64,000 bases of DNA from NCBI GenBank assembly GCA_012656075.1, contig JAAKBF010000221.1:1-64000 (forward strand), in the 5' to 3' direction. Positions 20,230 through 32,059 of this stretch are shown piece by piece. Origin of the DNA: Phytophthora hibernalis (taxonomy: Eukaryota; Oomycota; Peronosporomycetes; Peronosporales; Peronosporaceae). The position numbers and the translations under genes were made by a program. Under the pieces are notes generated by a model. The model did not search any database, was not told where the DNA came from, and saw nothing but the letters and a program-made list of their open reading frames with translations. Position 1 is the first letter of the stretch. The number at the start of each line of letters is the position of its first letter.

Positions 20230-21183
20230 TTGAACGGAGCCCCGGAGATGGTAGTGGCCTTCACCGACGTGATGAAGCTCCGCCGACTACTCGAAGCACT
20301 GAGCCACCTTCACGAAACAAGCCAATGGTAAAATGTGGGCCCATTTTGCGCTTTTCAAGGCGCTGGACGCGCAAGACAAGAGTTCGCATCCGTCGTGCTA
20401 CTGCCTGCCTGGTCGCAAACATGTTGGACGTGGAAAATCAAGCAAAAATGCTCTTACGTGTCAAGAGATATCAGTGGCCGACAAGCAGTTTCTGCGAATC
20501 GAGTACAGCGTTCCCACTGACCATACGGGGTCCCAGTGTGCTCAACAAGGCAATACTGCTGGACAAACGACAATTCCCTATGAAGCTGCAGTTTCGATAG
20601 CTGCTGCTGCTACTGCCGCTCGAGGGCTGATCGCAACAATCCTCGAGATGGATTTGAGATTATGTTGTGTGAAATGTTTGTACTTTGTGCTCTGCCGTTC
20701 CGCCTAGTGGTAGCTCCTGCGTTTCGACAGCTTTTTCGTCTTCTGGCTCTGAACTACAAGCTGCCATCTAGGGTCAAACTTCTGGGGAGATTTTGGTACG
20801 CGTTCGTGATCGATTTCGTGCTGTCGGAAATAAACGAATCTCGGAACAATGAACAGTGACACTAATTAAGGATGCTACCACGGATGTGGACGGACGTGGC
20901 GTGATAAACTTTATCGTGGGGTCTCCTGAAATGCAGGCGGTGTATTGGTCTTCACTTTTTCCGGGAACGCAGCAACACACAGCGAAGTACCTGGCCAGCC
21001 AAATCAAGCGCGTTATCGAGGAGACACAATCGCAGACTGGTGCTTTTGTTGTTGCAGTGATCGGAGATAATGCTAGCAATGTGATCGGGGCAGTGGATAT
21101 TTTGGAAGGCCAATTGCCGATTTTTGGAGGAGGCTGTGCGGCACATGTATTGAACCTGGTCATGGAGAAGGTGTTCTGGACTT
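20230..21183 (+). pseudogene. hAT-family transposase fragment (BED finger remnant and DUF659-like core)
   Basis: The best part is at 20856-21183: LIKDATTDVDGRGVINFIVG, GTQQHTAKYLASQI, VVAVIGDNASNVIGAVDILE and GGCAAHVLNLVMEKVF. This arrangement (ATTD, then DNASN, then a GC-AAH-LNL block) is the N-terminal half of the RNase-H-like catalytic fold of hAT transposases. Upstream, frames near 20330-20560 contain a W-HF and a later C-x-C arrangement resembling a BED zinc finger. Frames change several times and the C-terminal dimerisation domain is missing. Certain as hAT-like; inactive. Confidence 0.75.
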
Positions 21184-21260
21184 GATATGTTTCTAGTGCT
21201 CAACCCAAAGCTATGAAGCCCGACAAGTTTCTCCGCGACCATGCAAGACGCATGTATGTT

Positions 21261-21390
21261 GCGACCGAGTGGTGCGCTGGTACGACCAAGAAGGCATTTA
21301 TGTAGGCAGCTCCAGTGATCAGTTTGTCATTAAGCACTTGCGACGAAAGATAAAGGCAGACTACACTTATCGAATTCATCTCAAAAAGTG
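21261..21390 (+). pseudogene. Short orphan coding fragment
   Basis: The plus frame RVVRWYDQEGIYVGSSSDQF, IKHLRRKIKADYTYRIHLKK, then stop, is compact and protein-like, but I do not recognise it. It follows the hAT fragment by about 80 bases and may be an unrelated transposon piece. Confidence 0.25.
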
Positions 21391-21479
21391 ATACAAAAGC
21401 TACGTTTTCTGTAACATTGATGCGTCTGAATCTCAGTCACAGGACTTCTTGCTAGCTTGTTTTAAAGATCAAGCGAACG

Positions 21480-21889
21480 CATGCTGTCCATGATTCGCTG
21501 CCGCTCTTCAAGCAAAAGTTTAAATCTCCTCCAGACGAAGTTTGATAATGCTCGCGGCGGAGTTCATCTCGCTTTCGATCGTCTCAATCCGCTTTCGAAT
21601 ATCATCGAGCATTTTGTGACGCTCGGCGCGCACTCGTACTAATGCCTCTTGATCCTGCTCTCTTGCAAGAGCCACTTCCGCCTCTCGTGCAACCGCAAAT
21701 CACCCAACAAGTGTAACGAGCACGTCCAAAGCACCCGTCTATGGTTTTTGCTTTTTGTTTGACTTGGCAGGTGAGCGCACAACCCGGTTTTTGATTCCGT
21801 TCCACTGACTTGGCTTTACCGCGACGCTCACGTGTTGGTGTAGAGGTAGCAGCATTAGAGAGTGAATCGAACTCATCTTCATCATACAT
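21480..21889 (-). pseudogene. Coiled-coil protein fragment, possibly a transposon accessory protein
   Basis: The minus-strand frame begins MYDEDEFDSLSNAATSTPT and, after frame changes, shows KMLDDIRKRIETIESEM, NSAASIIKLRLEEI. An acidic-basic start followed by a terminal coiled coil is the layout of Myb-like accessory proteins such as the one at 47503-48330. No Myb domain is visible in what remains. Confidence 0.3.
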
Positions 21890-21899
21890 GCGACCACGA

Positions 21900-22620
21900 A
21901 CCGAATTGAGAGCTTCGGGTCGAATCTACAATGTTTTTACCGAGGTTGCATCGAATTAATTTGTTGCGTGCTGAATTAACCCCTGACTTCATAAATTCTA
22001 AAGAAAGATGTCAACTCTTTCCAAAACTCTTCCAACTTCGCGGCATTGTGAGGAACAATGAACTCGGTTCAAAACCAGCAAAATCAACGTCATCAGCGAT
22101 CAGCCCCTGTACTCTTTGCCGTCCAGCTGGTACGCCGTTTCAACATTGCACCAGAATAGAGCTTTCTGGGAGTACTGTATGTTGTCTAAGTCAGCTCGAT
22201 CAAAGTTTCGGTCTGTTCAAACAAGCAGATACATCATCGTATTCGTTACAATGAATGATACATACATATAAATTGTAGCACGCACCAGTTACTTCGATGA
22301 GCCTCGTAACCATATTCTTCGACAGGCAAACATTCGCTAGGCGGTACATACAGTTTCTGGTTCGACGAGTGTTCCCTGTTGCCATGGTTGACCCAGCCGA
22401 AGGCCCTTCGCCCCTATTAGCCCTTTCAGTACCCGACGCCTGGATAGACCTATTAACTGAACTCATGCCACGATTTGATTGGCCTAAAACAAGATAGCGG
22501 GAACTGCTAAACGATGAAACAGTCGCTTACAGGTCTCGACAACCCCGTAAAAATTCTAATCACATGATACGCGATAAGTGCTCGACGCACGTCATCCCGT
22601 AAACTACGCGTGCTGGTGAA
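21900..22620. other. No recognisable gene
   Basis: Only short frames without domains. The stretch directly precedes the piggyBac remnant and may hold its lost 5' end. Confidence 0.35.
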
Positions 22621-24766
22621 AGAGGGGGAGAATATATTTTCGAGGCAGGAGAAGGACGTATTTAGCGGCCTTGCTCGACGACGCTAACGACGACGTAGGG
22701 GAATGGGAGATTGAAGACGACCAAGCCGCTGACGAAGCAGAAGCTACCTGCGTGGCGCTGCCAGGTAATGCTGAAGAGGAGATAGATGTCGACGCTAACG
22801 CTACGGAGGAACAAGATCCAGGTTCACCACCACCACCTAGCACTGAAAATGCATATATTGACGCTGTCAGAAACGAAAGTACCCTCCATCTCAGGTGAGA
22901 GCGGGAGATAATGACAGCATACAGGGAGAGGCAAGAACTTGGTTTAGTATCACTCTTTTCACACGTGACTATCGTGATTCGCTTCAACGCTGGACAAATG
23001 AGACCCTTCGCGTCAAAGGAATGAATGAAGTCACACAATTTGAGGTGGATGCGTAGAGATTGCGATGAGTATTGTACCTCAGACTGGCATCAAAGAGTTC
23101 TGTAGTGAAAACCCTTTCAGGGGCAGAAGGACATCTCAGCAACAATGTCACAGACACGGTTTCAACAGATTCGTGCTACATTTCAGCTGTGCACACCAAA
23201 CAGCGTTACTGTTCAAAATAAAGATCAAGATCCGCTTCGGCACTGTCGAGGGTTCATGCAGCAATTACAAAAGAAATTTGCCGACATGGCAGTGCCGCTC
23301 GGCGTCACAAGCATGGACGAGTTCACAGTCGCTACCAAGGCGCGCTCAGGAGCCAAGACGTATCTTTCATCGAAGCCTGACAAATATGACGTACGGTTTT
23401 ATGCTGTCGTTCGGTGGTCAAGTTCGTACATACATTCGTTTTATGACGACAACTCTAGAAATACGATGAGTGCTTCGGCTGCTGAGCGGTACGTGAACGT
23501 GTTCCCGGAGCTGCGAACCTCCGTGATGCGTACCCTTGGTCGCGCAGACACGTCAATGACGGGAAAAAGCCTAGCGCTCTTTGGGTTGCGATGGTTGGTC
23601 ACCAAACTCGTTCGTTGCAATCGCCGATACGTCACCGTGTTGTTGTCTGCAATAACTACTACACTCGTCACGCTCTCGCCAAAGTAATTCATGCAGTGAC
23701 AGACTCTGAAGTGCAATTGATTGGAACCGTGAGTGAACTTTCAGGGGAAATGGAATGCTATCGAGATCGCATGCTCGGTTGAACGCATCAAAAGCTCCCC
23801 GAGCAGTTGGGAATTAGTGGCGGCGGTGGATTACTCGTTGGACTGGGAAAACCGGCAAGCTGCTCACAAACGACACCAACAGCGACTCCCGAAAACACAA
23901 CAGTCTGAATTGGTTCCAGAGATGGCAATCGCTGTCAATGCGGGCTACATTGTTTTCAACGACAAGAAGCCCGTTGTTTTATATACCAATGATTTAGCTG
24001 GAACGGCCTCTCAACGTGTGATCAGTGGATCTTCACCTGAAGCTATTGCGCTGTGTCATGGCCTGGCACCACTGCGCCGCTGGATTGGAGATGAATCGAT
24101 GCACCGCACTACACTGCAAGTCCCGGCTATCATTGTAGCGTACAACATGTTCTAAACGCAGTGGATCGTGTGGATCAACTGTGGTCAACAAATCCCATAC
24201 GACGCAAAGAGCAACGACTCTCCATGAACATATTCACGTGGGGGCTGGATATGGCATTGATCAAGGCATTCACTCTGATGAAAGTTATTGGCGACGCTAA
24301 AGTTAAGCTGATGACGCTGCGTGAGTTCAAATGTCGGGTGGCCGCACATCTTACAGCCGTTCAGCGACAACGAATGAATAAAAAGCGGCGACATGATCCT
24401 GTCCCACGAGAAGCTATTGACGAAGTGGTTGGGTCAGATGTAAGCAAGTACATGATCACGCCCAATTCAACTTAGCATTCAAATGGGAAGCTGACCTGCT
24501 GTTTGTGCACGCTCAGAGGAATCACCGCAATGAAGTCGAAATACGGCTGCGTCGGGTGCAACCGAGGTTTTCACGTCGAATGCTTCACTACTTTCCATTA
24601 TCGTGATGCATTCGAGTCACCACCACTAAGTGTGCGATCTGCATTGGATGCGGTATGCCCTGCTGTATCCGGAGATGCTATTGTACGCCCTATCCTGAAA
24701 AAGAACCGAACCATAACGAGTCTCAATCAGCTAGAGCTTCCAGAGAGGAGAGGGGAGGCGCAATAG
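22620..24766 (+). pseudogene. piggyBac-family transposase, degenerate
   Basis: Cut-and-paste transposase of the DDD type (PGBD4-like). In order: an acidic N-terminal region (EWEIEDDQAADEAEA, 22700-22890); the core start FQQIRATFQLC with MDEFTVATKARSG at 23145-23400; NNYYTRHALAKVI near 23650, where an Asn stands at a position usually Asp; AGYIVFNDKKPVVLYTNDLA near 23950; VDRVDQLWSTNPIRRKEQRL near 24165; and a C-terminal cysteine-rich finger (CTLRG..YGCVGCNRGFHVEC) at 24503-24600. The frame breaks at least five times. No terminal repeats or TTAA sites were established. Confidence 0.82.
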
Positions 24767-24948
24767 TCAATACAACCCTACAAACCTTGAGCGATTGAGC
24801 AGCTTCAATTGCTTCTGCATGCACACTGGGAACTGATATGGATCATGTATCCATGTAAAGTCAATACAATCCTACAAACCTTGAGCGATTGAGCAGCTAC
24901 AATTGCTTCTGCATGCACACTGGGGACTGATATGGATCATGCAGAATC
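24765..24948 (+). repeat. Tandem duplication, two 94-base units
   Basis: The unit agtcaatacaaccctacaaa.. through gatatggatcatg is repeated head to tail at 24765-24858 and from 24859. The copies differ at only a few positions, so the duplication is recent. It lies just after the piggyBac remnant. Confidence 0.85.
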
Positions 24949-24959
24949 ACTGCAGTAAG

Positions 24960-25765
24960 ACTGTTTTAAAGCTTGACCAGGCCAAGTACCTTTGCCGAGT
25001 CCCGTCGCCCCTTGCCAGCCCATAATATTTTGGGCGGCATGTCGAAGTCGATCCCCGTTTCGTCGCCGTTTTATATCTCAGAAAGATTAAACTCGCTGAA
25101 ACGTAGCTCAGGTGGGTCGCTGCCAGTGTGTCTGTTTTTTGTCAATTGAGGCGATTGGGGTGTGTAGCGATACCTGCACGTAATAAAATATAAAAATAAG
25201 TTCACATTGACTATACAATTATTAAAATAGTGCAATATACCTTCCACAAAAGCGTTGGCATGCTCTTTCGAACGCATTAAATACACTCTGGGCGACTTTT
25301 GTCAGAAAAATAGTTAGTCAGCCAGTTGGGTTGATACACAGGATCATGGACTTCGTTGATAGAATCTATTGAATACAAATATTATAATAATAACAAATAA
25401 ATACAGTTTCGTGCTCATTATCAAAAATAAAAATAAAACGTTAAATACCTGCTCGTCGCGACGTCGATCTTTCATGAAGTTGATCAAACCATGGGAAAAA
25501 GGAAATAGTTCACGCCTGCCCTGGACCTTAAGCGCTGGTTTACCTTACGCGTCGGGCTGCGTTCGGATCCTGATAATCCCGTATTTTATCCTCTTGCCCA
25601 ACCCGATCCCGGATTGTGCCCTTCGGGGCCCGAGCTGCCTCGCTGCTTCTGCGCTGCTACTGGTTGACACCACGTCTAAGACATGGCGTTTCTTGGAAAT
25701 CTTGTACGATGTCTTTTCTTTGGCATCTTGCACGTTTAAAAGTGATTTTCAAAGTGGCGCTTAAG
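24960..25765 (-). pseudogene. pogo/Jerky-type transposase, N-terminal half with introns
   Basis: On the minus strand: a helix-turn-helix (KKRHVLDVVSTSSSAEAARQLG), then HGLINFMKDRRRDEQ ending at a gtattt donor near 25450; an exon with ACQRFCGR followed by a gtatat donor; acceptor tgcag; YRYTPQSPQLTKNRHTG; and GDETGIDFDMPPK near 25040-25075, which carries the first catalytic Asp of the DDE_1 domain. Stops and frame changes are present and the C-terminal half is missing. Spliced transposases of this kind are plausible in oomycetes. Confidence 0.7.
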
Positions 25766-25855
25766 CTCGCCCGACAGCTGAAATGCTGCACCAGCCAGCC
25801 ATTGTTTTCAATTGAACAATGGTTTTTGTATAACTTCTTATTAGATAAAAGTGTT

Positions 25856-26800
25856 CTCTGGATTTTATATCCAGAGTCTACCAGGATTGCAACGAGGTCT
25901 GAATCCTTGCATTTCTAATAGCTTTCCAAATACGATTTGAAAACTTAATCAAATGAGGTTATAAAGCCTGCTATATTGAATATCCGGGAAGATTATGAAT
26001 ATAATATTTGTGAAGGTTGACCCATAAATCTTGTGCTCTTTGCACAAAGCATTTCTGGCACCTATTTCGGCTAACACAACTAAGAGATTTGTTTACGGCA
26101 TGTGACCTCTGGACACACAGTGAGAACGCTACAGCAAGAACCTCACTTTTGGAAGCGGTTTCGGGTGAGTAAATACGCCGGTATGCTTTGGATTGGCGAC
26201 CGTTTAATAATTAGGGAAATTGCTAGTGGTACAAACCACCCATCCCCTGGAGAAAGAGGGTGAAACCCCACTCGCTTGGCAAGCCGAAACAACGCCTGTG
26301 GTTTAAAGATCCGTGTGCGCAGCGTGCGGGCTTAAACCCAGGGCCAAACAGGGTCACACCTAGCTCGGATTAGGGTTGTGTCACCGCTTTCAGGGTTTTC
26401 AAGGGTGAGGCTCGGGGGTAGTTTCCCTGTCGGTATCTCCAACTTTCATGATTTGTAGAAAGTTGACATCCCTCCTCAAGGCGACTTGAAAGTTTATACG
26501 ACGTAGAAAAGGGATCAGGTCCCCATACAAGCATTAAGTTTCCGTAGATTCTGGTTTATACCTGTAGCACGCGTCAATTAATAGTCCTATCTTGAAGCGA
26601 AGTGAAGCTTGAGCGACGAGCTTGGTGTTTGGAGTGTTTCGCAGGATATCTTCACAACATCTAGCTACAAATCCTTTATTTAGTATGGTTCGCATCAGCA
26701 TTCCTAACCAAAACACAAGCAATCCGTACCCAAAATGGTGTACAGCACATGTAGTCCGCTTCGAAACTAAGTTCGGAGTGGCTGCTATCACATACGCGTG
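25856..26800 (+). repeat. Repeat family B, longest copy, split by a family A element
   Basis: The copy starts with the hairpin ctctggattttatatccagag and gattgcaacgaggtctgaat. Pieces up to 26210 and again from 26586 match, on the opposite strand, 44495-45200; other pieces match 37120-37440, 48635-48925 and 61045-61500. Homology to the 45-kb copy stops exactly where the family A element (26222-26568) begins, so that element inserted into this copy. No coding sequence is evident. Confidence 0.7.
26222..26568. repeat. Repeat family A, copy 2 (MITE-like)
   Basis: The left end gctagtggtacaaacca faces the degenerate right end tggtttatacctgtagc (13 of 17 complementary). The interior matches 1327-1678. 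Short aatt flanks on both sides could be a target duplication. It is inserted in a family B copy, so it is younger than that copy. Confidence 0.7.
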
Positions 26801-27577
26801 CATGAAAAAGTACGGGTATGTAACAGTATGTGGCTCAAAAAATGGAGCGTTAGGGCGAAAATAAATAAATTCTAGGGTGATTTCATCCTCTCACTTTCAT
26901 TTCACAAAGATCGAGCTCCGAGTCAGGTTGATTTGGCGGGAGCAGTGGGACGCACCAGAACAAGTCGTGCAGGAACCCCACCCCGCCCCACGAAGACGCC
27001 TAGCAAGATCGTCGTGCTGCTTGAGTCCTTCTAGGCCGCCGGCTGGATGCTCACCGTCCTGGTGGCGGCCTTCGGAGGTTTGATATTTAGATTTTTACTA
27101 TGCTTAAGCTTTCGTATTCTCCTCGCTATTAGCGTGACGCTAGCCATTCTTATCGTCGTGCGCATATGAGACGGCGTCAAATGAAATGATACTAATCAAC
27201 CAAAGTACGAATCGGGATTTAGGTACCCTACTGGACAGAGTGGTATCGTATCTAATGATTGATACCCTCTACGTTTTCTAGAAGTTAGACCCGACGAAGT
27301 AGTTGTCCTTCAAAGACAATTGTCTCGTCCCAGACCGAAAACTGATTTTTTATTGACCACTCTATTGTAAAATTGCGCTGCGGGATCCAATGAACGGCTC
27401 CGTTTCTTCAAATTCCAATTGGGACCCCTCGAAAACATTCGATTTATCCCCGTATTCACATTAGTTACATGCATGCTCACATAGATATCAATCTGTTTTG
27501 TCTTTGGACCTAAGTATCAAATTGAGGAAACTCCAATGTCAAACTTGAGTTTCCCAACCAACACTAGCAAACTAGCT
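26801..27577. other. No recognisable gene
   Basis: Short frames only. A Pro/Arg/Ser-rich plus frame at 26877-27083 has low-complexity composition and no domain. Confidence 0.35.
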
Positions 27578-29789
27578 TTAGGTGGATCTGCGCCGCTTTT
27601 TCTTCGCAGCCAGGGCGTCCACATCCCCTTCCTCGTCATCTCTTCCACGCTGATCCTGGTTCATTTTATCTGCAACTGCCATGGCAGTTCGATGGTCACG
27701 GCAAGATTTCTTCGCTGCCTTGGCAGTTATACTTTGCTGGGTCGTGGGAGCGGCGTAGATATGGTCAATTTGAAACTCGGTAGGAACGTATGGACGAACC
27801 GTATAGTGCATCGTATGAAGCTTCTCTGCGTTCAGCACCGACGAAGACAACGGCTCCAGGAAATGTGTGAACATCCGGCTCACCTTGTTTCCCTCGGTTA
27901 AAAGACCATCCACTTTTCGTCGCAGGTCATGCTCCACATGGTCGCGACCAGGCACTTTCCTGCATTCAACGACACCAGGCTTGGTCATATCCATACCAAA
28001 CAACTGGTACTGTAGGCCGATTAGATTATTGTACAACTCCTTCACTAGCGGCTTGTACGCCTTAAAGAAGCCGTCATCACGAGAGATGTGCACAGTTCTG
28101 TTTGACGTTGCTGACTTCTCCACGGCAACGACCACCTGCTCGAACGTCCAGCAGTCCTGGCGACCAATGAATTTGCGTATGTGCCCGAATCCCTGTCACA
28201 CGAGTTCTTTGTGTGACCTTTCACGAAGAACTTGTAGCTGAACGTTGGCTAGTAAGAACTTGATGACCAGATTTGTTTTTGTTCTGGCCCCGCAGTTGTC
28301 AGGATAGACAACCAGTTTCTTCTTTCCACCCGAAATGACAACAGCTTCGATGAAGTGATGGAGCATGGCGTTGATCTGGTCACTACCCTTCCCGCTCACA
28401 GTCTCGTCATATACGTAGTTAGTCTGCACATTCTTGTTTTCGTAGTAGATTCCAAACACGTTCACAGACACGAGAGAACAGTAGTACCACTGCGACGGTG
28501 TTGATGATACTGATGACACCGGCAAGTTCTGCGAGAAATCCATCACGATTACAGCAACGTCCGCTTCAGGTTCTGGGCCAACAACTCGAGCCTTGTCTTA
28601 CTTGTATTCTATCCTAAATGCCAGCAGGTAAACAAAAAGATACTAATGACATCCAGCGGATCAAAATGATATCAATCTTCAGGGCAAGTAATACCCACCG
28701 CATTGCACGCGCGGATGCTGTATGGACTCCCATCTCCTCTGTTTCTTCGGCTGTGGGACCGCTGCGCATACGCGACTGATAAATTGCGCATACGTCGCAC
28801 ACGGTTGAGCGAGTGGAACGGATTCGAATATGAGGGCAGTGCAAACTCAGCAGCTTCCGCATCGTCGATCTTGCAGGCTCGCTCACCCGCAGTCTAATCT
28901 GGCTTATGTAGGTGTGCATTTCGTCGTACACCGAGTCCCATGTGAATTGAGCAGGAAGCAACGTGTAGTCCTCTCGGCTGAAGTACTTCTTGATCACTCC
29001 GTCGACGGTTTTCTGCAGTCGCACTCGACCGGGAACAACGTCGCCAACTTCTTGCGCAAATTCGGTAAACCACTTCACAAGCCACGGGACATCGACCGAC
29101 GAAGCGTTCTTGTTCAGCCTGTTGCCATGAGACTTTGCGGAAATGTTACCATCTCTGACGCGAGTCCTGTAGCGCTGAACGGTGATCGGCGTCATGTCGA
29201 GGCAGTGTGCGAACGACGGGCGGCACACAGATCAAACGAAGGGAAGATAGTAGTTGAACCTATCTCGGTTTCCCTTGCTTCGCCGGCGCTCCACAGTGTC
29301 AGTCTGCATGAGCAAGCCCAGCATCGTGTAAATCCTGGTTACCCTCTCGGACGTTGACATCTGTGATATCGAGCACACTAGGCTCTCCAATCCTTTTTCT
29401 TGCCCTGGAGACAGCGTCGTTCACATTCAACGAGGCTCAAAACCTATTGATGGACAACCATCTCGATCAAATTGATACCTATGTCATCCGCATCTTGATC
29501 GTCTCCTCCACTTTCCATACTCCCGCTGTTAACACCCCGTTGTTGCCTGCAGTGTCAATGTCGCTCCAGTTGTAGATGCTGCTGTTGTCGGGCACCTCAT
29601 TTTCCGACGCCTCAACTGAGCTAATGCCTTCAACGCCCACTGCAGTCGACAAATGCGGTGATGTCGCCCGCAATTTCTTCTTGAGGGAGTAGAATTTCTC
29701 TGGTGCTGGGTCAAAGCAGCAGAATCATGCTCTTGCTGCAGCGGTGTGGCAGCCGGCTGTCGAGTGGGGGCCGATGCGTGGGCTTCCAT
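27578..29789 (-). pseudogene. Transposase-like protein with a putative RNase-H-fold core, family uncertain
   Basis: Minus-strand frames in order: N-terminal region (from 29789 and near 29670: MRATSPHLSTAVGVEG); a middle region from 29228 with a helix-turn-helix-like LDMTPITVQRYRTRVRDG and a metal-site-like HCPHIRIRSTRSTVCDVCAIY; then MMDFSQNLPVSS, KKKLVVYPDNCGARTKTN and FFVKGHTKNSCDR, followed by a long C-terminal tail ending in KKKRRRST. The DFSQN..DNCG..GHTKN-CD series looks like an acidic catalytic core of the kind annotated as DUF7869 in multicopy eukaryotic proteins. That assignment is from memory and unverified. Frameshifts at about 29.4, 28.6 and 28.19 kb disable it. Confidence 0.6.
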
Positions 29790-30353
29790 TTCAACGGTGG
29801 CGGAGATCTTGTTAGAGTGCGACCGCTCGGTTTAGTGACAGTTTGAATTCTCAAACGCAAAAGCGGCCGTTTCGCAAGAATTCAGTTATTACGAAAAAGA
29901 GAAGAGCAACTTTAAAGGCGATTATCTCGATAACTATAAATGATGGGTAAGTATCATTTTGTTCGCCGCAGTCTCATATATAACTATAGAAAAGTCTTTT
30001 TGATCTTCGCTGAATTAGCATCTTTTTCACGATTCGGAAAGCGTTATCAAGCTTGACACTAAGCTACTATTTTTAAGGAGTAAAATTCTACTAACGTTAC
30101 GTAGTACTTGATAAGACGGTCTGAGAGGCATATGATGCCTGTTTTGATCTGGCTGGCCAACCTGGACCACTATTAACGTGTCTTTGGCCTGCACGTCCTT
30201 GCCAATCTTGACTGTGAGCTTCGCCTACGACTCAGTCGTTCTCGATTCGTACATGTATTAATCGACCAGCGGTGTGGCTGACATAAACTATGTGTAGTAC
30301 ACCAGGCGGTATATTACGGTTTAATTACGGGCTGTCATTATATTCGAGACAGT
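29790..30353. other. No recognisable gene
   Basis: AT-rich sequence with no supported frame. It could hold the 5' end of the element transcribed leftward from 29789. Confidence 0.35.
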
Positions 30354-30424
30354 GTACACGACAAGAATCGAACCTGTGGCCGTCCGCTAAATTGCGATGT
30401 TCTTGCCATTTTAGCTACATATCC
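30354..30424 (-). pseudogene. tRNA-derived sequence, degenerate
   Basis: On the minus strand, GGATATGTAGCT starts an acceptor/D-arm region, and ACAGG-TTCGATT-CTTGT forms a T arm with 5 pairs. Acceptor pairing with CGTGTAC is 6 of 7, two of them G-U. The D stem is broken and the anticodon stem does not form properly, so I cannot assign an amino acid. It is probably a tRNA pseudogene or SINE head. Confidence 0.4.
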
Positions 30425-30479
30425 AAACACACTTGGTTACCATCGAAAACAATACAAAATTTATTACAAATTTGTTAAT

Positions 30480-31370
30480 CTTCGTCAGAACTATCACTGC
30501 TGACAAATTCATCGTTTGTATTTACTGTCTCGTCTGCAGCATCGAGACAAATTAGCCGGACAAGAAATCTTCGATTGTGTCGGCACCATCTTCTTCACCA
30601 GAGCTGCCAACGTTGCGAGTGTCACCTAGCAGGTCGTCCTTTGCAAATCCAACAATTGATTCTGCACGCAGCCTTACCCACGACTCTCCAATCAAAGATG
30701 TGATCTCTCAGCGCTTAAGAGCTATCATCAAAACCGCTGTCTTTCATGAATAACCTACTATATCTTCATCAGTGTCACATATTGCACTTCATTTCTTGCC
30801 ACATAAGTTACTTGATCTGCTATCGCTTGAGACTTGTCTTTTCAGACCTTTTCCAGTGCATGATGTTCAACAATCAGGGCTCGATTGCTGTCTACTCATC
30901 GGGTACGCAAACGGGTCATAAACGGTTGATTCCACGCCATGTCGGCTGGATGACAAACATTAGTATACCGTGGTGACACCTTCAGCAACACCGCGTTTAT
31001 CAACTAAGTGTAGTATCGAACTTCTTGGGTCCAATGACATAAGAAATCGTCCCACAGGATTAGCAAATTCTCTCCCATGCTGACTCGGCCTCCGAAGTGA
31101 TACTTTTGCACTAAGCAATATTTGGGCATTCCATCAAGCAGTAGGATTCCCGTATATCTGACAGTCATGCTGCGCTTGAAGACACGATATCTCCTTCCAC
31201 GGACATGTACCGAATCCATGCCGGATCAAGTCATTATTTTTGCACATCTTGACTGCGAAATACGCTATTTTTATAAATAAAAGAAGGTCGCTTAGTGCCG
31301 TGTCAATCTGCACAAAGCATCGCCGATGCTCTTTCTTTATCGTATATTTACCTCTCCTCTTTACCATACG
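30480..31370 (-). pseudogene. pogo/Jerky-type transposase, C-terminal half
   Basis: On the minus strand: LLDGMPKYCLVQKYHFGGR, NLLILWDDFLCHWTQEVRYY, then (after a stop) INAVLLKVSPRYTNVCHPAD and MAWNQPFMTRLRTR. WDDF-HWT followed by NVCHPADMAWNQPF is the second catalytic region and C-terminal signature of DDE_1 (pogo, Jerky, CENP-B-like) transposases. Beyond it is an acidic tail near 30500-30600. It complements the N-terminal fragment at 24960-25765, but the two are separate copies or were split by inserted DNA. Confidence 0.7.
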
Positions 31371-32050
31371 GTATTCCCACCGCGGGTTGTGATGGTCGTG
31401 TGGGGATATGTGTAATATATCAAAGCAATTGCTAAAGTCTAAAGAAGTACCTGGTGCTGCGTCGTATTTATTTTGGTAGTTTGCAACCTTCTCGCTGATA
31501 ATACAGTTATGCCAGTGTCCATATCGGTGCTAAGTTTAGAATATCAATCGAAGTACGAGCTCAAGAGACTGTTCTGAAGCTTACGTAAACGCCTGGGGGC
31601 TTTTAGATATGTTGGCTGAACTTTTGCAAAACATGAACCCTGTAAGTTGGTGGTGAAAACGACGTTCGCCTTGAGCGAAAGAGTTGTCTCATTTGGGCGT
31701 AAATGACTAATTTACGGGGTTAGCAGGTAGTATTGTTTATGGTATGAAATACTATAGGGTAGCTTAAAGGATGAATTTTCTGCCCTTTTAAAGGTTGAAT
31801 AGCGATACACTTATATGAGCCGTTTGGGACTGGGGCAGAACACAAATTATAGCTGCCACTTCGATCTAAAGTCTGTATACATATGGCAAAGCGTTTCCAG
31901 CTGCGCACTGGTAAAGCCTTTGCCGTGGCGCATGGTCAACGGCTGGCACCGACTCAAAACCAATATTACAATTGGCCAGTCATCTGTTCAACCTTTTTGG
32001 AGGTTCGTAGTTTCTCGTGTCTGGCTTGGAACCTGATATTGCGCATGATA
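31371..32050. other. No recognisable gene
   Basis: No frame with recognisable domains. The sequence leading into 32060 may include heavily decayed Copia reverse transcriptase, but nothing could be read with confidence. Confidence 0.35.
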
Positions 32051-32059
32051 TGCGACACC

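Noticed and set aside
30354..30424. A functional tRNA gene
   Set aside because: The D and anticodon stems do not pair, so only a tRNA relic can be supported.
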